Origin: Pectobacterium araliae
GTDB lineage: Bacteria > Pseudomonadota > Gammaproteobacteria > Enterobacterales > Enterobacteriaceae
Assembly (NCBI RefSeq): GCF_037076465.1
Contig: NZ_AP028908.1
Coordinates: forward strand, 372,001-436,000
DNA length: 64,000 nucleotides
Reading direction: 5' to 3'
The position numbers and the translations under genes are program-made. Positions 17,020-38,770 of this stretch are shown in pieces. The notes under the pieces are model-generated. The model saw only the letters and a program-made list of their open reading frames with translations. It had not been told where the DNA came from and ran no database searches. Within the stretch, counting starts at the first letter, position 1; each line of letters starts with the position of its first letter.

Positions 17020-17460
17020 GTGGCTTTTTCTTCTCAACCTGCGAGCTCCGATGACGATCTCAACGCACTACATGAGATTAACGTCACGCCTTTTATTGAT
17101 GTCATGCTGGTATTGTTAATCATCTTTATGGTGGCCGCACCGCTGTCGACGGTGAATATTCCGCTCGATCTGCCTTCGACGACACAAACCTCGCCACCAG
17201 TGGCGAAACCGCCTTTAATTGTCAGCGTAAAAGCGGATATGACGCTGTACATCGGTGATAACCCTGTTCCCCGCGAAAAATTCAGTGCGATCCTAAATGC
17301 TGAAACGCATGGGGATAAAAACGCCCGTGTATTTTTACGTGCGGACAAACGCGTTGATTATGAACGCCTCATGGCGGTGATGGATATGTTGCGTGATGCC
17401 GGTTATGCAAAAGTCGCTTTGATTGGCCTTGAGGCTTCGGCTGGAGAACCGGGGAAATGA
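17020..17460 (+). CDS. exbD: ExbD-family proton channel protein of the TonB complex
   Basis: This 146-residue protein has a single N-terminal membrane helix with the conserved proton-relay aspartate in VTPFIDVMLVLLIIFMVAAP and a periplasmic C-terminal domain. It starts with GTG at 17020, 3 bases after the exbB stop. Its stop overlaps the tonB start (ATGA), indicating coupled translation. It works with ExbB to pass proton-motive force to TonB. Confidence 0.94.
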   Translation: MAFSSQPASSDDDLNALHEINVTPFIDVMLVLLIIFMVAAPLSTVNIPLDLPSTTQTSPPVAKPPLIVSVKADMTLYIGDNPVPREKFSAILNAETHGDKNARVFLRADKRVDYERLMAVMDMLRDAGYAKVALIGLEASAGEPGK

Positions 17461-18305
17461 ATGAACGAAAAAAAAATAATCTATTGATTAGTCATAATAT
17501 TGTTCGCTGGACACTTAGCCCTCTCATTGTTCTGGCCTTGCATGGTTCGGTTGTGCTGTTTTTTTTGCGCTCGCCAGCCCCTTCGACAGAAATTGTCTGG
17601 CAACCTCTCCCTGAAGCTGCCCCTATTGTGGTGGAACTGGCTGCGGTATCAGCGACCGTCCAGATAACCAGCATGGAAAGTGTCGCGCAGGCAGTGAAAA
17701 CGGAAGAAGTCGCTCCTGAACAAAAAGAGCAGCCGGCGTTCATCGATGCAGAAGTTAAAGAGGTGGCCGCCGCTGAGGTTAATGTTGCGGTAGGAGAAAA
17801 GCCCAAACTAGAGCCGGAACCAGAACCAATCCACAAGCCCTTGAAGCCAGTTCATAAGCCTAAACCGCGCAAAGAGAAAAAAGTTGAGGTCGCCGAGGTT
17901 GCAAAGCAAACGCAGCCAGCCGCTCAGCAGGGAAATAGCAGTGAACAACTTGCGTCGCGTAATCAGGCGTTTCAGGTTGGCGCGGCCAGTAATAATGCCA
18001 GCCGTCAGGTCAGAATTAGCTGGGAATCCGAGCTGTTGGCTAAATTACAACGAGAGAAACGCTATCCGGCTTACTCTTTGCGGAAAAAACAACAAGATAC
18101 TATTTTAGTGAAATTTACTCTTGATAAAGACGGCAATGTATTAAATTCCAATATCATTAAAAGTCAGGGATTTGAATCATTAGAGAACGAATCCATGTCG
18201 CTGATTAAAAGAGCGTCGCCCTTGCCAAAACCTCCTGCGACAGCACTGTTCGGCGATAAAGTCGAAATGGTGGTTCCTATCGAATTTTTCATCAGAAATG
18301 GATAA
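17457..18305 (+). CDS. tonB: TonB-family energy-transducing protein
   Basis: This 282-residue protein has an N-terminal anchor at about 17-36, a Glu/Lys/Pro-rich spanning region (KLEPEPEPIHKPLKPVHKPK), and a C-terminal TonB domain (KRYPAYSLRKKQQDTILVKF..DKDGNV, SLIKRASPLPKPP). It overlaps exbD by 4 bases. Its presence beside two receptors suggests a system-specific TonB complex in addition to the general one expected elsewhere in the genome. Confidence 0.92.
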   Translation: MNERKKNNLLISHNIVRWTLSPLIVLALHGSVVLFFLRSPAPSTEIVWQPLPEAAPIVVELAAVSATVQITSMESVAQAVKTEEVAPEQKEQPAFIDAEVKEVAAAEVNVAVGEKPKLEPEPEPIHKPLKPVHKPKPRKEKKVEVAEVAKQTQPAAQQGNSSEQLASRNQAFQVGAASNNASRQVRISWESELLAKLQREKRYPAYSLRKKQQDTILVKFTLDKDGNVLNSNIIKSQGFESLENESMSLIKRASPLPKPPATALFGDKVEMVVPIEFFIRNG

Positions 18306-18318
18306 TTGATATACGTTA

Positions 18319-18350
18319 TATACTCGTCATACTTCAGGTTGCCAGTGCGG
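18319..18350. repeat. Possible remnant of a dispersed enterobacterial palindromic repeat
   Basis: The string ATACTCGTCATACTTCAGGT, continuing into TGCCAGTGCGG, resembles the end of a dispersed element common in Yersinia, Serratia and Pectobacterium intergenic regions (recalled as CGTCATACTTCAAGTTGC). Only one end is present, in the gap between the convergent tonB and pmrB. Identification is from memory. Confidence 0.3.
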
Positions 18351-18464
18351 TGACCGTGCTACGATGTTCATGACTGAGTATCGTTCTAAAGGGATAATGC
18401 TCTGCGTTGTTTAAAATATTAACATTTTGTCCTGAAAGTCGAATGATTTATAGTATAATTAATT

Positions 18465-19538
18465 TCACGATGTGATAAAAACCACCCGTGCGAGGGCGCC
18501 AGAACCTTGCGGCCGATTACTGAGGAAAAATTTCCCATCGTGCAACTGAGCAATGCGCGTCACGATACTCAGCCCGAGGCCGATACCGCCATAGCGGCTG
18601 TCCATACGCACAAATGCTTTACTCAATTCACCCACCTTGCTTTCGTCGATCCCCGGACCTTCATCCTCAATCTGTAGTTCAATATGTTGCAGCGTGCTCA
18701 GGCTTACGGTGATCTGGCTTGCTTCCGGGCTATAGCGATAGGCGTTCTCTACCAGGTTGCGTAATAGTAACTGGAGTAACGTGGCATCGCCATGCAGAGT
18801 GATATCTTCTGGCGGTAATACCCATTTCAGCGTCTGCTGACGCTTTTGCAGCATCTCGGCCAGTTCATCCTGCATAGGAAAAATGACGTCTTGTAGGAAC
18901 GCGACATTCTGGTGGTGGCCCGCCGAAAATTCCTGTCCGACACGGGCAAGCAGCAAAAGCTGTTCTACCGTCTTCACCATTTTATCAATACGTTTGATGA
19001 GCGAACTGCAATCAATCTGATGTTGCTGCTGGTGTAGCTCAAGGTGCAGACGAATTCCGGCTAGCGGGGTTCGTAACTCATGCGCGACATCCGCAGTAAA
19101 TTGCCTGTCGCGTTTCAACGTTTCGTCTAGACGCTGAAAAAGCTGGTTAATGGTATGCGTGACCGCGGCAACCTCTTTTATGTCACTCTGTTGTGGCAGC
19201 GGTTCCAGGTTTTCTGCCGTGCGATCCTGTAATTCTTCCTGTAGGCGGGAAAGCGGACGCGTAATCCAACTGACTGCCTGAAAGCACATGAGCAACGTCA
19301 GGATGACCATCACCAGGCTGGGGATACTGAGCGAGGCGATCGCCTCATTGATCTCTTGGTCGATCTGCCTGTTCTGGGCACTGGCACTCAGGGATTTATC
19401 AACCAGCAGGCCGATCTGCTCTTCACTTTCGTGCCAGAGCCAGAATACGCTGATCATCTGGCAGACGAGCAGGATGCCGCCCAGTGCCAGCACCAAACGA
19501 CGACGCATGCTGGTGACGGCGTCGGTATCGCCCTTCAT
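18465..19538 (-). CDS. pmrB: Sensor histidine kinase PmrB (BasS)
   Basis: This 357-residue inner-membrane kinase has two membrane helices (about 15-35 and 70-90) flanking a short periplasmic loop. The loop carries two ExxE motifs (E37-E40 and E62-E65), as in the Fe(III)-sensing loop of Salmonella PmrB. HAMP, the phospho-acceptor H153 in [13 protein letters not shown], and the ATPase boxes N ([11 protein letters not shown]), G1 (EDEGPGID) and G2 ([10 protein letters not shown]) follow. It overlaps pmrA by 4 bases, so they are translationally coupled. It phosphorylates PmrA in response to ferric iron, acid or cationic peptides. Confidence 0.93.
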   Translation of the reverse strand: MKGDTDAVTSMRRRLVLALGGILLVCQMISVFWLWHESEEQIGLLVDKSLSASAQNRQIDQEINEAIASLSIPSLVMVILTLLMCFQAVSWITRPLSRLQEELQDRTAENLEPLPQQSDIKEVAAVTHTINQLFQRLDETLKRDRQFTADVAHELRTPLAGIRLHLELHQQQHQIDCSSLIKRIDKMVKTVEQLLLLARVGQEFSAGHHQNVAFLQDVIFPMQDELAEMLQKRQQTLKWVLPPEDITLHGDATLLQLLLRNLVENAYRYSPEASQITVSLSTLQHIELQIEDEGPGIDESKVGELSKAFVRMDSRYGGIGLGLSIVTRIAQLHDGKFFLSNRPQGSGALARVVFITS

Positions 19539-20203
19539 GGTTGTTCCCCTTTGGTCAACAGATAGCCAAAGCCTCGCAGGGTTCGGATTCGGTCTTTCCC
19601 TATCTTGTGACGCAGATTATGGATATGCACTTCCAGCGAGTTGGAGGATGGATCGTCGTTCCAGGCATAAATGTCCTGATGAAGAAGTTCTCGGTGCACC
19701 TGAGAACCTGCTTTCAACACCAAGCGAGACAGTATCGCAAACTCTTTTGGCGTCAGCACTATCGGCTTTTCGTCCAACCACACTTGTTGATTGTTTAAAT
19801 CCAATGTGATGTTGTCGACCTGTATCAAGCTGTTGCTTGACCCCTGATTGCGACGAATCAGCGCGCGTACGCGCGCTTGTAATTCCGTCAGTGCGAAAGG
19901 CTTGGCGAGATAATCGTCTGCGCCCACATCCAGCCCGCTGACGCGATCGTTGACCTTATCCCGTGCCGTTAAGATGAGTACGGGATGCTGGTAATTATTC
20001 TTACGCCAGCGAGATAGCAGGGTGAGCCCGTCTTCATCCGGTAAGCCAAGATCGAGAATAACCAGACTGTAGTGCGCGCTACCGATGAGTGCGTCAGCTT
20101 CTTTGGCCGTGTCTGCGCAATCGCAGGCATAACCTTCATGACTCAACGCCAATAATAATCCTTCCTGCAACAGCTTATCGTCTTCAACAATCAATAATTT
20201 CAT
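19535..20203 (-). CDS. pmrA: Response regulator PmrA (BasR), OmpR family
   Basis: This 222-residue regulator has a receiver domain with acidic pocket E7/D8/D9, phospho-acceptor D51 and the conserved lysine in LAKPF. A C-terminal winged-helix DNA-binding domain follows ([28 protein letters not shown]). It overlaps eptA and pmrB by 4 bases each, giving the operon eptA-pmrA-pmrB. A PmrA-type box upstream of eptA suggests autoregulation. Confidence 0.95.
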   Translation of the reverse strand: MKLLIVEDDKLLQEGLLLALSHEGYACDCADTAKEADALIGSAHYSLVILDLGLPDEDGLTLLSRWRKNNYQHPVLILTARDKVNDRVSGLDVGADDYLAKPFALTELQARVRALIRRNQGSSNSLIQVDNITLDLNNQQVWLDEKPIVLTPKEFAILSRLVLKAGSQVHRELLHQDIYAWNDDPSSNSLEVHIHNLRHKIGKDRIRTLRGFGYLLTKGEQP

Positions 20204-21846
20204 GTTGCCTTATCCCTGCACGGCTGAAGGATATCGAGCTGAGGTTGATATTCTTTCGTAGCGATAGTAAACATCCCCAGTATGGTATGGAAAAGATTAT
20301 CTTGCGAGTAATCCTGCTGCTTCGCATTCTGACGCAGGCAGGTGTCCTGAATGGCGTGTTGTTGCTGATAACCCGTTGATAACCACATCAACATCGGGAT
20401 GTGCGTTTGCTGCTTCGGCGCAATAGAGTAGGGCATGCTATGCAGGTAGATGCCGTTTTCACCTAACGATTCGCCGTGGTCAGATAGGTAAACCAGCGAG
20501 GTATTAAATTTATCCTGATGCTGTTTCAGTAGGTTGATCGCTTTATCCAGAAAAAAATCGATATACAGGATCGTGTTGTCATACGTATTGGTCAGCGCTT
20601 CCTGTGTACAGGTCTGAATCTGATTGGTATCGCACGTTGGAGTAAATTTCTTAAAAGTGTCAGGGTAGCGCTGGTAATAGCTCGGGCCGTGGCTGCCTAT
20701 CGTATGTAATACGATAATTCCGTCGTTATCGAGCTGATTAATATAGTCTTCGATGCTGTGGAATAACGCTTCATCATGGCATTCGCCGTTGGTGCATAAT
20801 CCCGGCAGTTTCAGCGATGTCACATCAACCGTTGGCACTCGCGTACAGGCATCTTTGCAGCCGCCATCATTTTCCTGCCAGAGCACGTTAACCTTTGCCC
20901 GTTGCAATATATCCAGCAGTCCTTCCTGATGGCTAGCTACGTCACCATGAAAGTTTTGGCGTGGCATATTGGAAAACATGCAGGGAACGGAAACACCTGT
21001 TGATGTGCCGCACGATGACGTGTTTTCAAAATAAACAACGTTGTCCTTTGCCAGCAGCGGATTGGTTTCTTTCCCATAGCCTCCTAGCGAAAAATTTTGC
21101 GCCCGCGAGGTTTCGCCGACTACCAGAATAATCAGGTTCTTTTTTGCCGTCGGGGATGGTGGTGCGGCTTTGTGGGCGTCCAGACCAATTTGCTCCAGGG
21201 GTAAATTAGCCAGGGCGCTATGTTTATGGTAGGACAGGCTGGCCGCCACAATATTGCTGGGCGTAATCGCTTTGACCAACTCTTTGTTATTACGCATGAA
21301 CGAGGCGTAATCTTTATAAAAGAATGCTGCGACAGATAAAATGGCGAATAACGAAATAATGACGCTGAGAAAACGCAGGCCAATATAGATCGTTGTTGGT
21401 TTGGCGGGCTTTATTTTTATCCACATGGCGAGCGCGGCGGGAATGACGCCTATAAAGAATACCCAGGCGACAAGCTGCGGCGTAAGCAGTGAAAAGGACT
21501 CGCTGGTTGTTGTCTCCAGGATATTCTGGACCATGGTGCGGTCAATGATAATACCGTAGTTCAGCATAAAGTATTGCGCAGCCGCACCGGAGAGCAGAAA
21601 GAAAACAATGATGGCCTTACGCAGATAAGGTATTGCCAGCAGCGTTAAAAGAATATTCAGCACCGCGAAAATCACCACAGGCATGCTGAGAAAAAAAGGA
21701 ATACTGATCCAGTCTGTCATGTCCAGCAGTTGCAGCGTCTGACGATAGTAGGCGATGTTCTGAACCAGAGTAATAAAGGCAGAAAATATCAGCACGAACG
21801 TCATGCTGTTCAGGTGTAATCTGCCCATCGGTATTGGGTTTTTCAT
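20200..21846 (-). CDS. eptA: Lipid A phosphoethanolamine transferase EptA (PmrC)
   Basis: This 548-residue inner-membrane enzyme has five N-terminal membrane helices (about residues 10-180) and a periplasmic alkaline-phosphatase-fold domain. The catalytic threonine is in [20 protein letters not shown]; zinc ligands include [12 protein letters not shown] and HIPM. It adds phosphoethanolamine to lipid A, lowering surface charge and giving resistance to cationic peptides. A later in-frame ATG (MGRLHL) is an alternative start. First gene of the operon. Confidence 0.94.
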   Translation of the reverse strand: MKNPIPMGRLHLNSMTFVLIFSAFITLVQNIAYYRQTLQLLDMTDWISIPFFLSMPVVIFAVLNILLTLLAIPYLRKAIIVFFLLSGAAAQYFMLNYGIIIDRTMVQNILETTTSESFSLLTPQLVAWVFFIGVIPAALAMWIKIKPAKPTTIYIGLRFLSVIISLFAILSVAAFFYKDYASFMRNNKELVKAITPSNIVAASLSYHKHSALANLPLEQIGLDAHKAAPPSPTAKKNLIILVVGETSRAQNFSLGGYGKETNPLLAKDNVVYFENTSSCGTSTGVSVPCMFSNMPRQNFHGDVASHQEGLLDILQRAKVNVLWQENDGGCKDACTRVPTVDVTSLKLPGLCTNGECHDEALFHSIEDYINQLDNDGIIVLHTIGSHGPSYYQRYPDTFKKFTPTCDTNQIQTCTQEALTNTYDNTILYIDFFLDKAINLLKQHQDKFNTSLVYLSDHGESLGENGIYLHSMPYSIAPKQQTHIPMLMWLSTGYQQQHAIQDTCLRQNAKQQDYSQDNLFHTILGMFTIATKEYQPQLDILQPCRDKAT

Positions 21847-21907
21847 ACACGTCTCTCGTGATTTCCATTATGGAGAGGAAAGAAGACGCTGACTCTAGCG
21901 GGGTTAA

Positions 21908-21924
21908 ATTAATACAACCTTAAG
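21908..21924 (-). promoter_or_regulatory. PmrA box upstream of eptA
   Basis: On the minus strand the sequence reads CTTAAG, GTTGT, ATTAAT: two hexamers separated by 5 bases, as in the direct-repeat PmrA box of Salmonella (CTTAAG-N5-CTTAAT type). It lies about 65 bases before the eptA start, near the expected -35 region. Confidence 0.7.
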
Positions 21925-22024
21925 AGGTAGCCCGTTAAATTCAGGGACGCGAGAGTGGACATTTGCTAGACTGTGTCCCCTGTCAATACAAAATAAATAG
22001 ATGACGTTGAGGGTGGTGTCTGCC

Positions 22025-22747
22025 ATGTCTAATTCGCTTGTCTCTGGCGAATCTTATGAGCTTGATTTGCTGGATGAACGTCCTTTCAGTCAAATGGACT
22101 ATGAGATCCTGAAATCGTATGAAGCGGTGGTTGATGGCTTGGCCATGTTGATTGGCGAACATTGTGAGATTGTGTTGCACTCGCTTGAGGATCTTAAATG
22201 TTCCGCCGTGCGTATTGCGAATGGGGAACATACTGGTAGGAAAATTGGCTCGCCGATTACGGATCTTGCATTGCGCATGCTGCATGACATGGCAGGTGAA
22301 GATAGCAGCGTGTCGAAAGCCTATTTTACCCGTGCAAAAAGCGGCGTGTTGATGAAGTCAGTGACGATTGCGATCCGTAATCGCGATCAACGCGTGATTG
22401 GCCTGCTGTGTATCAACATGAATCTGGATGTGCCTTTCTCCCAGATCGTGCAGACCTTTATTCCACCTGAAACCCATGATGCCGCCTCTTCTGTTAACTT
22501 TGCGTCATCCGTTGATGACTTGGTTGCACAAACGCTGGAGTTCTCTATTGAGGAAATCAATGCGGATCGCAACGTCTCCAATAATGCGAAAAATCGCCAA
22601 ATCGTCCTAAGCCTGTATGAGAAAGGCATCTTTGATATTAAAGACGCCATCAACCAGGTCGCCGAGCGCCTCAATATCTCCAAGCACACGGTCTACCTTT
22701 ATATTCGTCAATTCAAAAGCGGCGACTTCAGCGGACACGAACGTTAA
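22025..22747 (+). CDS. yheO: YheO-family putative DNA-binding regulator
   Basis: This 240-residue protein has an N-terminal PAS-like YheO domain ([33 protein letters not shown]) and a C-terminal helix-turn-helix ([23 protein letters not shown]). The ATG at 22025 is chosen over 22001 because it matches the start of E. coli YheO (MSxSL...ELDLLD) and follows GAGGG. Its last base overlaps the tusD start. Conserved next to tusDCB in enterobacteria; target unknown. Confidence 0.92.
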   Translation: MSNSLVSGESYELDLLDERPFSQMDYEILKSYEAVVDGLAMLIGEHCEIVLHSLEDLKCSAVRIANGEHTGRKIGSPITDLALRMLHDMAGEDSSVSKAYFTRAKSGVLMKSVTIAIRNRDQRVIGLLCINMNLDVPFSQIVQTFIPPETHDAASSVNFASSVDDLVAQTLEFSIEEINADRNVSNNAKNRQIVLSLYEKGIFDIKDAINQVAERLNISKHTVYLYIRQFKSGDFSGHER

Positions 22748-23136
22748 TGCTGAGTTACTGCTTGCTGGTGACCGGCCCGGCTTATGGCACACAGCAAGCG
22801 AGCAGCGCGTTGCAGTTTGCGCAGGCGCTGTTAGCGGAAGGGCACAGGCTGAAAAGTGTGTTCTTCTATCGGGAAGGCGTGCTAAATGCCAACCAACTGA
22901 CGTCACCCGCTAATGATGAGTTTGATCTTGTGCGCGCCTGGCAGCAGTTGAGTGAAACGCATCAGGTGGCGCTGAATGTCTGCGTTGCCGCGGCGCTGCG
23001 ACGGGGTGTGACCGACGCGCAGCAAGCCGCTCAGCTCAATCTTGCGGGAGCGAATCTGCAACCCAGCTTTGTTCTGAGCGGTCTGGGTGAACTGGCGCAG
23101 TCGGTGCTGACCTGCGATCGGGTTATTCAGTTTTAA
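22747..23136 (+). CDS. tusD: Sulfurtransferase complex subunit TusD
   Basis: This 129-residue DsrE-family protein has the sulfur-accepting cysteine C79 ([13 protein letters not shown]). TusBCD takes persulfide sulfur from TusA and passes it via TusE to MnmA for 2-thiolation of tRNA wobble uridine. Its start overlaps the yheO stop (TAATG). Confidence 0.95.
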   Translation: MLSYCLLVTGPAYGTQQASSALQFAQALLAEGHRLKSVFFYREGVLNANQLTSPANDEFDLVRAWQQLSETHQVALNVCVAAALRRGVTDAQQAAQLNLAGANLQPSFVLSGLGELAQSVLTCDRVIQF

Positions 23137-23145
23137 GGTAGCGTT

Positions 23146-23505
23146 ATGAAGCGAGTCGCATTTGTTTTTACGCATGCTCCACATGGGAGTGCTTCCGGGC
23201 GGGAAGGGCTGGATGCGCTATTGGCGATGTCTGCACTGACGGAAGAGATCGGCGTATTTTTTGTTGGCGATGGCGTACTGCAACTGCTGCCGCATCAACA
23301 GCCGGAAAAGATTTTGATGCGTAATTACATCGCAACGTTTGGTGTGCTGCCATTGTACGATATCGAATGTTGCTATCTGTGCGAGACATCTGTGCGTCAG
23401 CGTGGGCTGAGTATCGAGACAAACTGGGTTTTGGATGTCGAACTATTAGCGCCGCAAGCATGGCGCAGTAAGCTGGCCGATTATCATTCCATCCTTTCAT
23501 TCTAG
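23146..23505 (+). CDS. tusC: Sulfurtransferase complex subunit TusC
   Basis: This 119-residue DsrF-like subunit ([28 protein letters not shown]) is structural within the TusBCD hexamer. It sits 9 bases after tusD with AAGGTAG before the start. Length and order match E. coli. Confidence 0.94.
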   Translation: MKRVAFVFTHAPHGSASGREGLDALLAMSALTEEIGVFFVGDGVLQLLPHQQPEKILMRNYIATFGVLPLYDIECCYLCETSVRQRGLSIETNWVLDVELLAPQAWRSKLADYHSILSF

Positions 23506-23522
23506 CGACGGATTTCCCCTTT

Positions 23523-23810
23523 ATGCTGCATACGCTCTCACGTTCTCCTTATCACGTTGACCTGGATGCACTTTTACGCAGTTTGGATCAGGGGGATGCC
23601 GTGGTCTTATTGCAAGATGGTGTTATCGCTGCGCTGGCTGGTGGAGATATTATTCATCGTCTTCTTGATTCAGCGGTTCTTCTCTATGCGCTCCATCCTG
23701 ATACGGCGGCAAGAGGAATGACTGAACAAATTTCAAACAATGTGACGCTCATTGACTATAATCAGTTTGTTCAACTGACAGTGGAGCACCCGCAGCAACT
23801 CGCGTGGTAA
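23523..23810 (+). CDS. tusB: Sulfurtransferase complex subunit TusB
   Basis: This 95-residue DsrH-like subunit (MLHTLSRSPYHVDLDALLRS, GDAVVLLQDGVIAA) completes the TusBCD complex. It follows tusC by 17 bases and is the last gene before the str promoter. Confidence 0.94.
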   Translation: MLHTLSRSPYHVDLDALLRSLDQGDAVVLLQDGVIAALAGGDIIHRLLDSAVLLYALHPDTAARGMTEQISNNVTLIDYNQFVQLTVEHPQQLAW

Positions 23811-23831
23811 CGCCGAATTTTTGTATATTTC

Positions 23832-23860
23832 TTGACTCCTTCCACTGCCAGCCCTAAAAT
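23832..23860 (+). promoter_or_regulatory. str operon promoter
   Basis: TTGACT (23832-23837) and TAAAAT (23855-23860) are separated by 17 bases, a near-consensus sigma-70 promoter about 80 bases before rpsL. Confidence 0.8.
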
Positions 23861-23941
23861 TCTGCGTCCTCATACTTTGCCTTGCGCAAACATGAGGCGA
23901 TTTATTACGTGTTTACGAAGCAAAACCCAGGAGCTTTTTGA

Positions 23942-24883
<942 letters not shown>

Positions 24884-24970
24884 TCCCTTCGCTGTAGTCA
24901 TGCTAACCAAGCGGGCGCTAAAAATAGCCAACCCGCTTGGGTTAACTAAATTGAACGCCCTAGTAAATAG

Positions 24971-27094
<2,124 letters not shown>

Positions 27095-27148
27095 GCCTCA
27101 GGGTTAAAACAAAATCCCGTGCTCTCTCCATAGGGGGAGAGCATTTGA

Positions 27149-28348
<1,200 letters not shown>

Positions 28349-28370
28349 TCTCTGATAAACTTAATGCATG

Positions 28371-28396
28371 AAAAAGGCACTTCGGTGCCTTTTTTT
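28371..28396 (+). terminator. Intrinsic terminator of the str operon
   Basis: AAAAAGGCAC, loop TTCG, GTGCC followed by seven T residues. A strong tetraloop hairpin 22 bases after the tuf stop. Confidence 0.9.
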
Positions 28397-28422
28397 ACGT
28401 CCCAATGATTAAATGGAAATTG

Positions 28423-28443
28423 AAATAAAAATAATTCCTATTT
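28423..28443. promoter_or_regulatory. Possible Fur-type operator upstream of bfd
   Basis: An A/T-rich 21-base stretch has AAATA and TATTT arms around an imperfect centre. Iron control of bfd by Fur is known in E. coli, so a Fur box is expected here, but the match to the 19-base consensus is poor. Confidence 0.22.
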
Positions 28444-28551
28444 ACAATGACTCGATTGGTTAAAAAATCGCTAGGAGCGATTTCAAATGCTGGTTGTAGT
28501 GTCCTGAAAGGTAGTGAAAAGACACTCGCGATAACAATGAGTTATTCTGAT

Positions 28552-28746
28552 ATGTATGTTTGTTTGTGCAACGCGATTTCTGACAAAGTCATTCGTAATA
28601 CTGTTCGTCAGCACCAGCCTCAATCTATGCAACAATTGCGCAAACTCGTGCCTATCGGGACAGATTGCGGTAAGTGTATTCGCCAGGCGCGCGTTATTTT
28701 TGAGGAAGAGCAGGCTAAAATTCCTGACATGTATGAAGTAGCATAA
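28552..28746 (+). CDS. bfd: Bacterioferritin-associated ferredoxin
   Basis: This 64-residue [2Fe-2S] protein has four cysteine ligands (C4, C6, C39, C42; [10 protein letters not shown] and GTDCGKC). It reduces bacterioferritin to release stored iron. The frame is open further upstream, but the ATG at 28552 matches E. coli Bfd exactly in start and length. It lies directly before bfr, as in E. coli. Confidence 0.95.
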   Translation: MYVCLCNAISDKVIRNTVRQHQPQSMQQLRKLVPIGTDCGKCIRQARVIFEEEQAKIPDMYEVA

Positions 28747-28818
28747 AATGTAGGGTCGTTTTTTTGACTCTCTGCTGACCGGTTCTACACTTTAAGAACT
28801 GGAGCGGAGGAGCATGTC

Positions 28819-29292
28819 ATGAAAGGCGATAAAAAAGTCATCACACACTTGAATAAATTATTGGGCAACGAACTGGTAGCCATTAACCAATATTTTCTTC
28901 ATGCCCGCATGTTTAAAAACTGGGGTTTAACCCGTCTTAACGATCACGAATATCATGAGTCTATTGACGAAATGAAACATGCTGATCGCTACATCGAACG
29001 AATCCTGTTTCTTGAAGGCATCCCGAATCTACAGGATTTGGGTAAGTTAAATATTGGCGAGGACGTTGAAGAGGTCTTACGTTCTGACCTTCAACTTGAG
29101 TTGGATGGTGCAAAGAATCTGCGTGAGGCGATTTCCTATGCTGACTCTGTACATGACTACGTTAGCCGGGATTTAATGATAGAAATTCTTGCCGATGAAG
29201 AAGGGCACATCGACTGGTTGGAAACTGAGCTGGATTTGATTACACGCCTTGGTATACAAAACTATCTTCAAGCCCAGCTAAAAGCTGAGTAG
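28819..29292 (+). CDS. bfr: Bacterioferritin
   Basis: This 157-residue haem-containing ferritin forms a 24-subunit iron-storage shell. Diiron ligands E18, E51 and H54, with later [12 protein letters not shown] and [12 protein letters not shown], and the haem ligand M52 are present. GGAGCGGAGGAG precedes the start. Forms the bfd-bfr pair. Confidence 0.96.
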   Translation: MKGDKKVITHLNKLLGNELVAINQYFLHARMFKNWGLTRLNDHEYHESIDEMKHADRYIERILFLEGIPNLQDLGKLNIGEDVEEVLRSDLQLELDGAKNLREAISYADSVHDYVSRDLMIEILADEEGHIDWLETELDLITRLGIQNYLQAQLKAE

Positions 29293-29327
29293 CATAGTAG
29301 AGGTACAATCCTATATGTTTTATACCT

Positions 29328-29368
29328 AATGTGGCCGGACTGACTCACATCGTTCCGGCCACATTTAA
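29328..29368 (+). terminator. Hairpin after bfr, probable terminator
   Basis: AATGTGGCCGGA (29328-29339) pairs perfectly with TCCGGCCACATT (29354-29365) around a 14-base loop. Only a short T-run follows, so termination may be partial. Confidence 0.55.
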
Positions 29369-29387
29369 AATCATTTCATCCTGCTTG

Positions 29388-29415
29388 TTGCTTCCCCAGC
29401 CAATTTACGTATAAT
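29388..29415 (+). promoter_or_regulatory. S10 operon promoter
   Basis: TTGCTT (29388-29393) and TATAAT (29410-29415) are separated by 16 bases. The position, about 185 bases before rpsJ, matches the E. coli S10 promoter. Confidence 0.85.
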
Positions 29416-29421
29416 GCGCGA

Positions 29422-29912
<491 letters not shown>

Positions 29913-29932
29913 TCAGGTCATTGAGCGATTGA

Positions 29933-32328
<2,396 letters not shown>

Positions 32329-32341
32329 TCTTAGAGGATAA

Positions 32342-32623
<282 letters not shown>

Positions 32624-32628
32624 GGTAG

Positions 32629-34557
<1,929 letters not shown>

Positions 34558-34580
34558 TAAAGTAGCGCTCTTCTCTTATG

Positions 34581-34614
34581 ATAAACGGCTCTGCAAAGGG
34601 CCGTTTATTTTTTC
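34581..34614 (+). terminator. S10 operon terminator-like hairpin
   Basis: ATAAACGGC pairs with GCCGTTTAT around a 10-base loop and is followed by T residues. In E. coli part of transcription reads through into spc. Confidence 0.65.
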
Positions 34615-34643
34615 TACCCATACCAAGGAAGCGGTGTTATAAT
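34615..34643 (+). promoter_or_regulatory. spc operon promoter
   Basis: TATAAT at 34638-34643 within AAGCGGTGTTATAATGCCGC matches the E. coli spc promoter as I recall it. The -35 element (TACCCA) is weak. Confidence 0.65.
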
Positions 34644-34708
34644 GCCGCGCCCTCAATTATGGGGTATTTAATGGCCCGAAAGGGTCCTAAAGTAGTAGTT
34701 GACATTAG

Positions 34709-36290
<1,582 letters not shown>

Positions 36291-36317
36291 TTGTCACCAA
36301 TTGAATCACGGGAGTAA

Positions 36318-36716
<399 letters not shown>

Positions 36717-36728
36717 TCGGGAGGAAAA

Positions 36729-37262
36729 ATGTCTCGTGTTGCAAAAGCACCCGTCGTCATTCCTGCCGGCGTAGAGGTAAAACTCAACGGTCAGGATGTT
36801 TCGATTAAGGGTAAAAACGGCGAGCTGAGTCGTAAGATCCATGATGCTGTTGAAGTGAAACAAGCTGACAACGCTCTGACTTTCGCCCCGCGCGAAGGCT
36901 TCGTTGACGGATGGGCCCAAGCGGGTACCACTCGCGCTCTGTTGAACGCAATGGTTATCGGTGTTACCGAAGGCTTCACTAAGAAGCTGCAACTGGTTGG
37001 TGTTGGTTACCGTGCTGCTGTTAAAGGCAATGTGGTTAACCTGTCTCTTGGGTTTTCTCACCCAGTAGAGCATGCACTGCCGGCAGGTATTACTGCAGAA
37101 TGCCCAAGCCAAACTGAAATCGTACTGAAAGGTGCTGATAAACAGGTTATTGGTCAGGTCGCTGCGGAATTACGCGCCTACCGTCGTCCTGAGCCTTATA
37201 AAGGCAAGGGTGTCCGTTACGCCGACGAAGTCGTGCGTACCAAAGAGGCTAAGAAGAAGTAA
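36729..37262 (+). CDS. rplF: 50S ribosomal protein L6
   Basis: This 177-residue protein ([19 protein letters not shown]) near the factor-binding site includes the C-terminal [17 protein letters not shown] precedes the ATG. Confidence 0.98.
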   Translation: MSRVAKAPVVIPAGVEVKLNGQDVSIKGKNGELSRKIHDAVEVKQADNALTFAPREGFVDGWAQAGTTRALLNAMVIGVTEGFTKKLQLVGVGYRAAVKGNVVNLSLGFSHPVEHALPAGITAECPSQTEIVLKGADKQVIGQVAAELRAYRRPEPYKGKGVRYADEVVRTKEAKKK

Positions 37263-37625
<363 letters not shown>

Positions 37626-37630
37626 GGTAG

Positions 37631-38763
<1,133 letters not shown>

Positions 38764-38770
38764 GTAGCAG

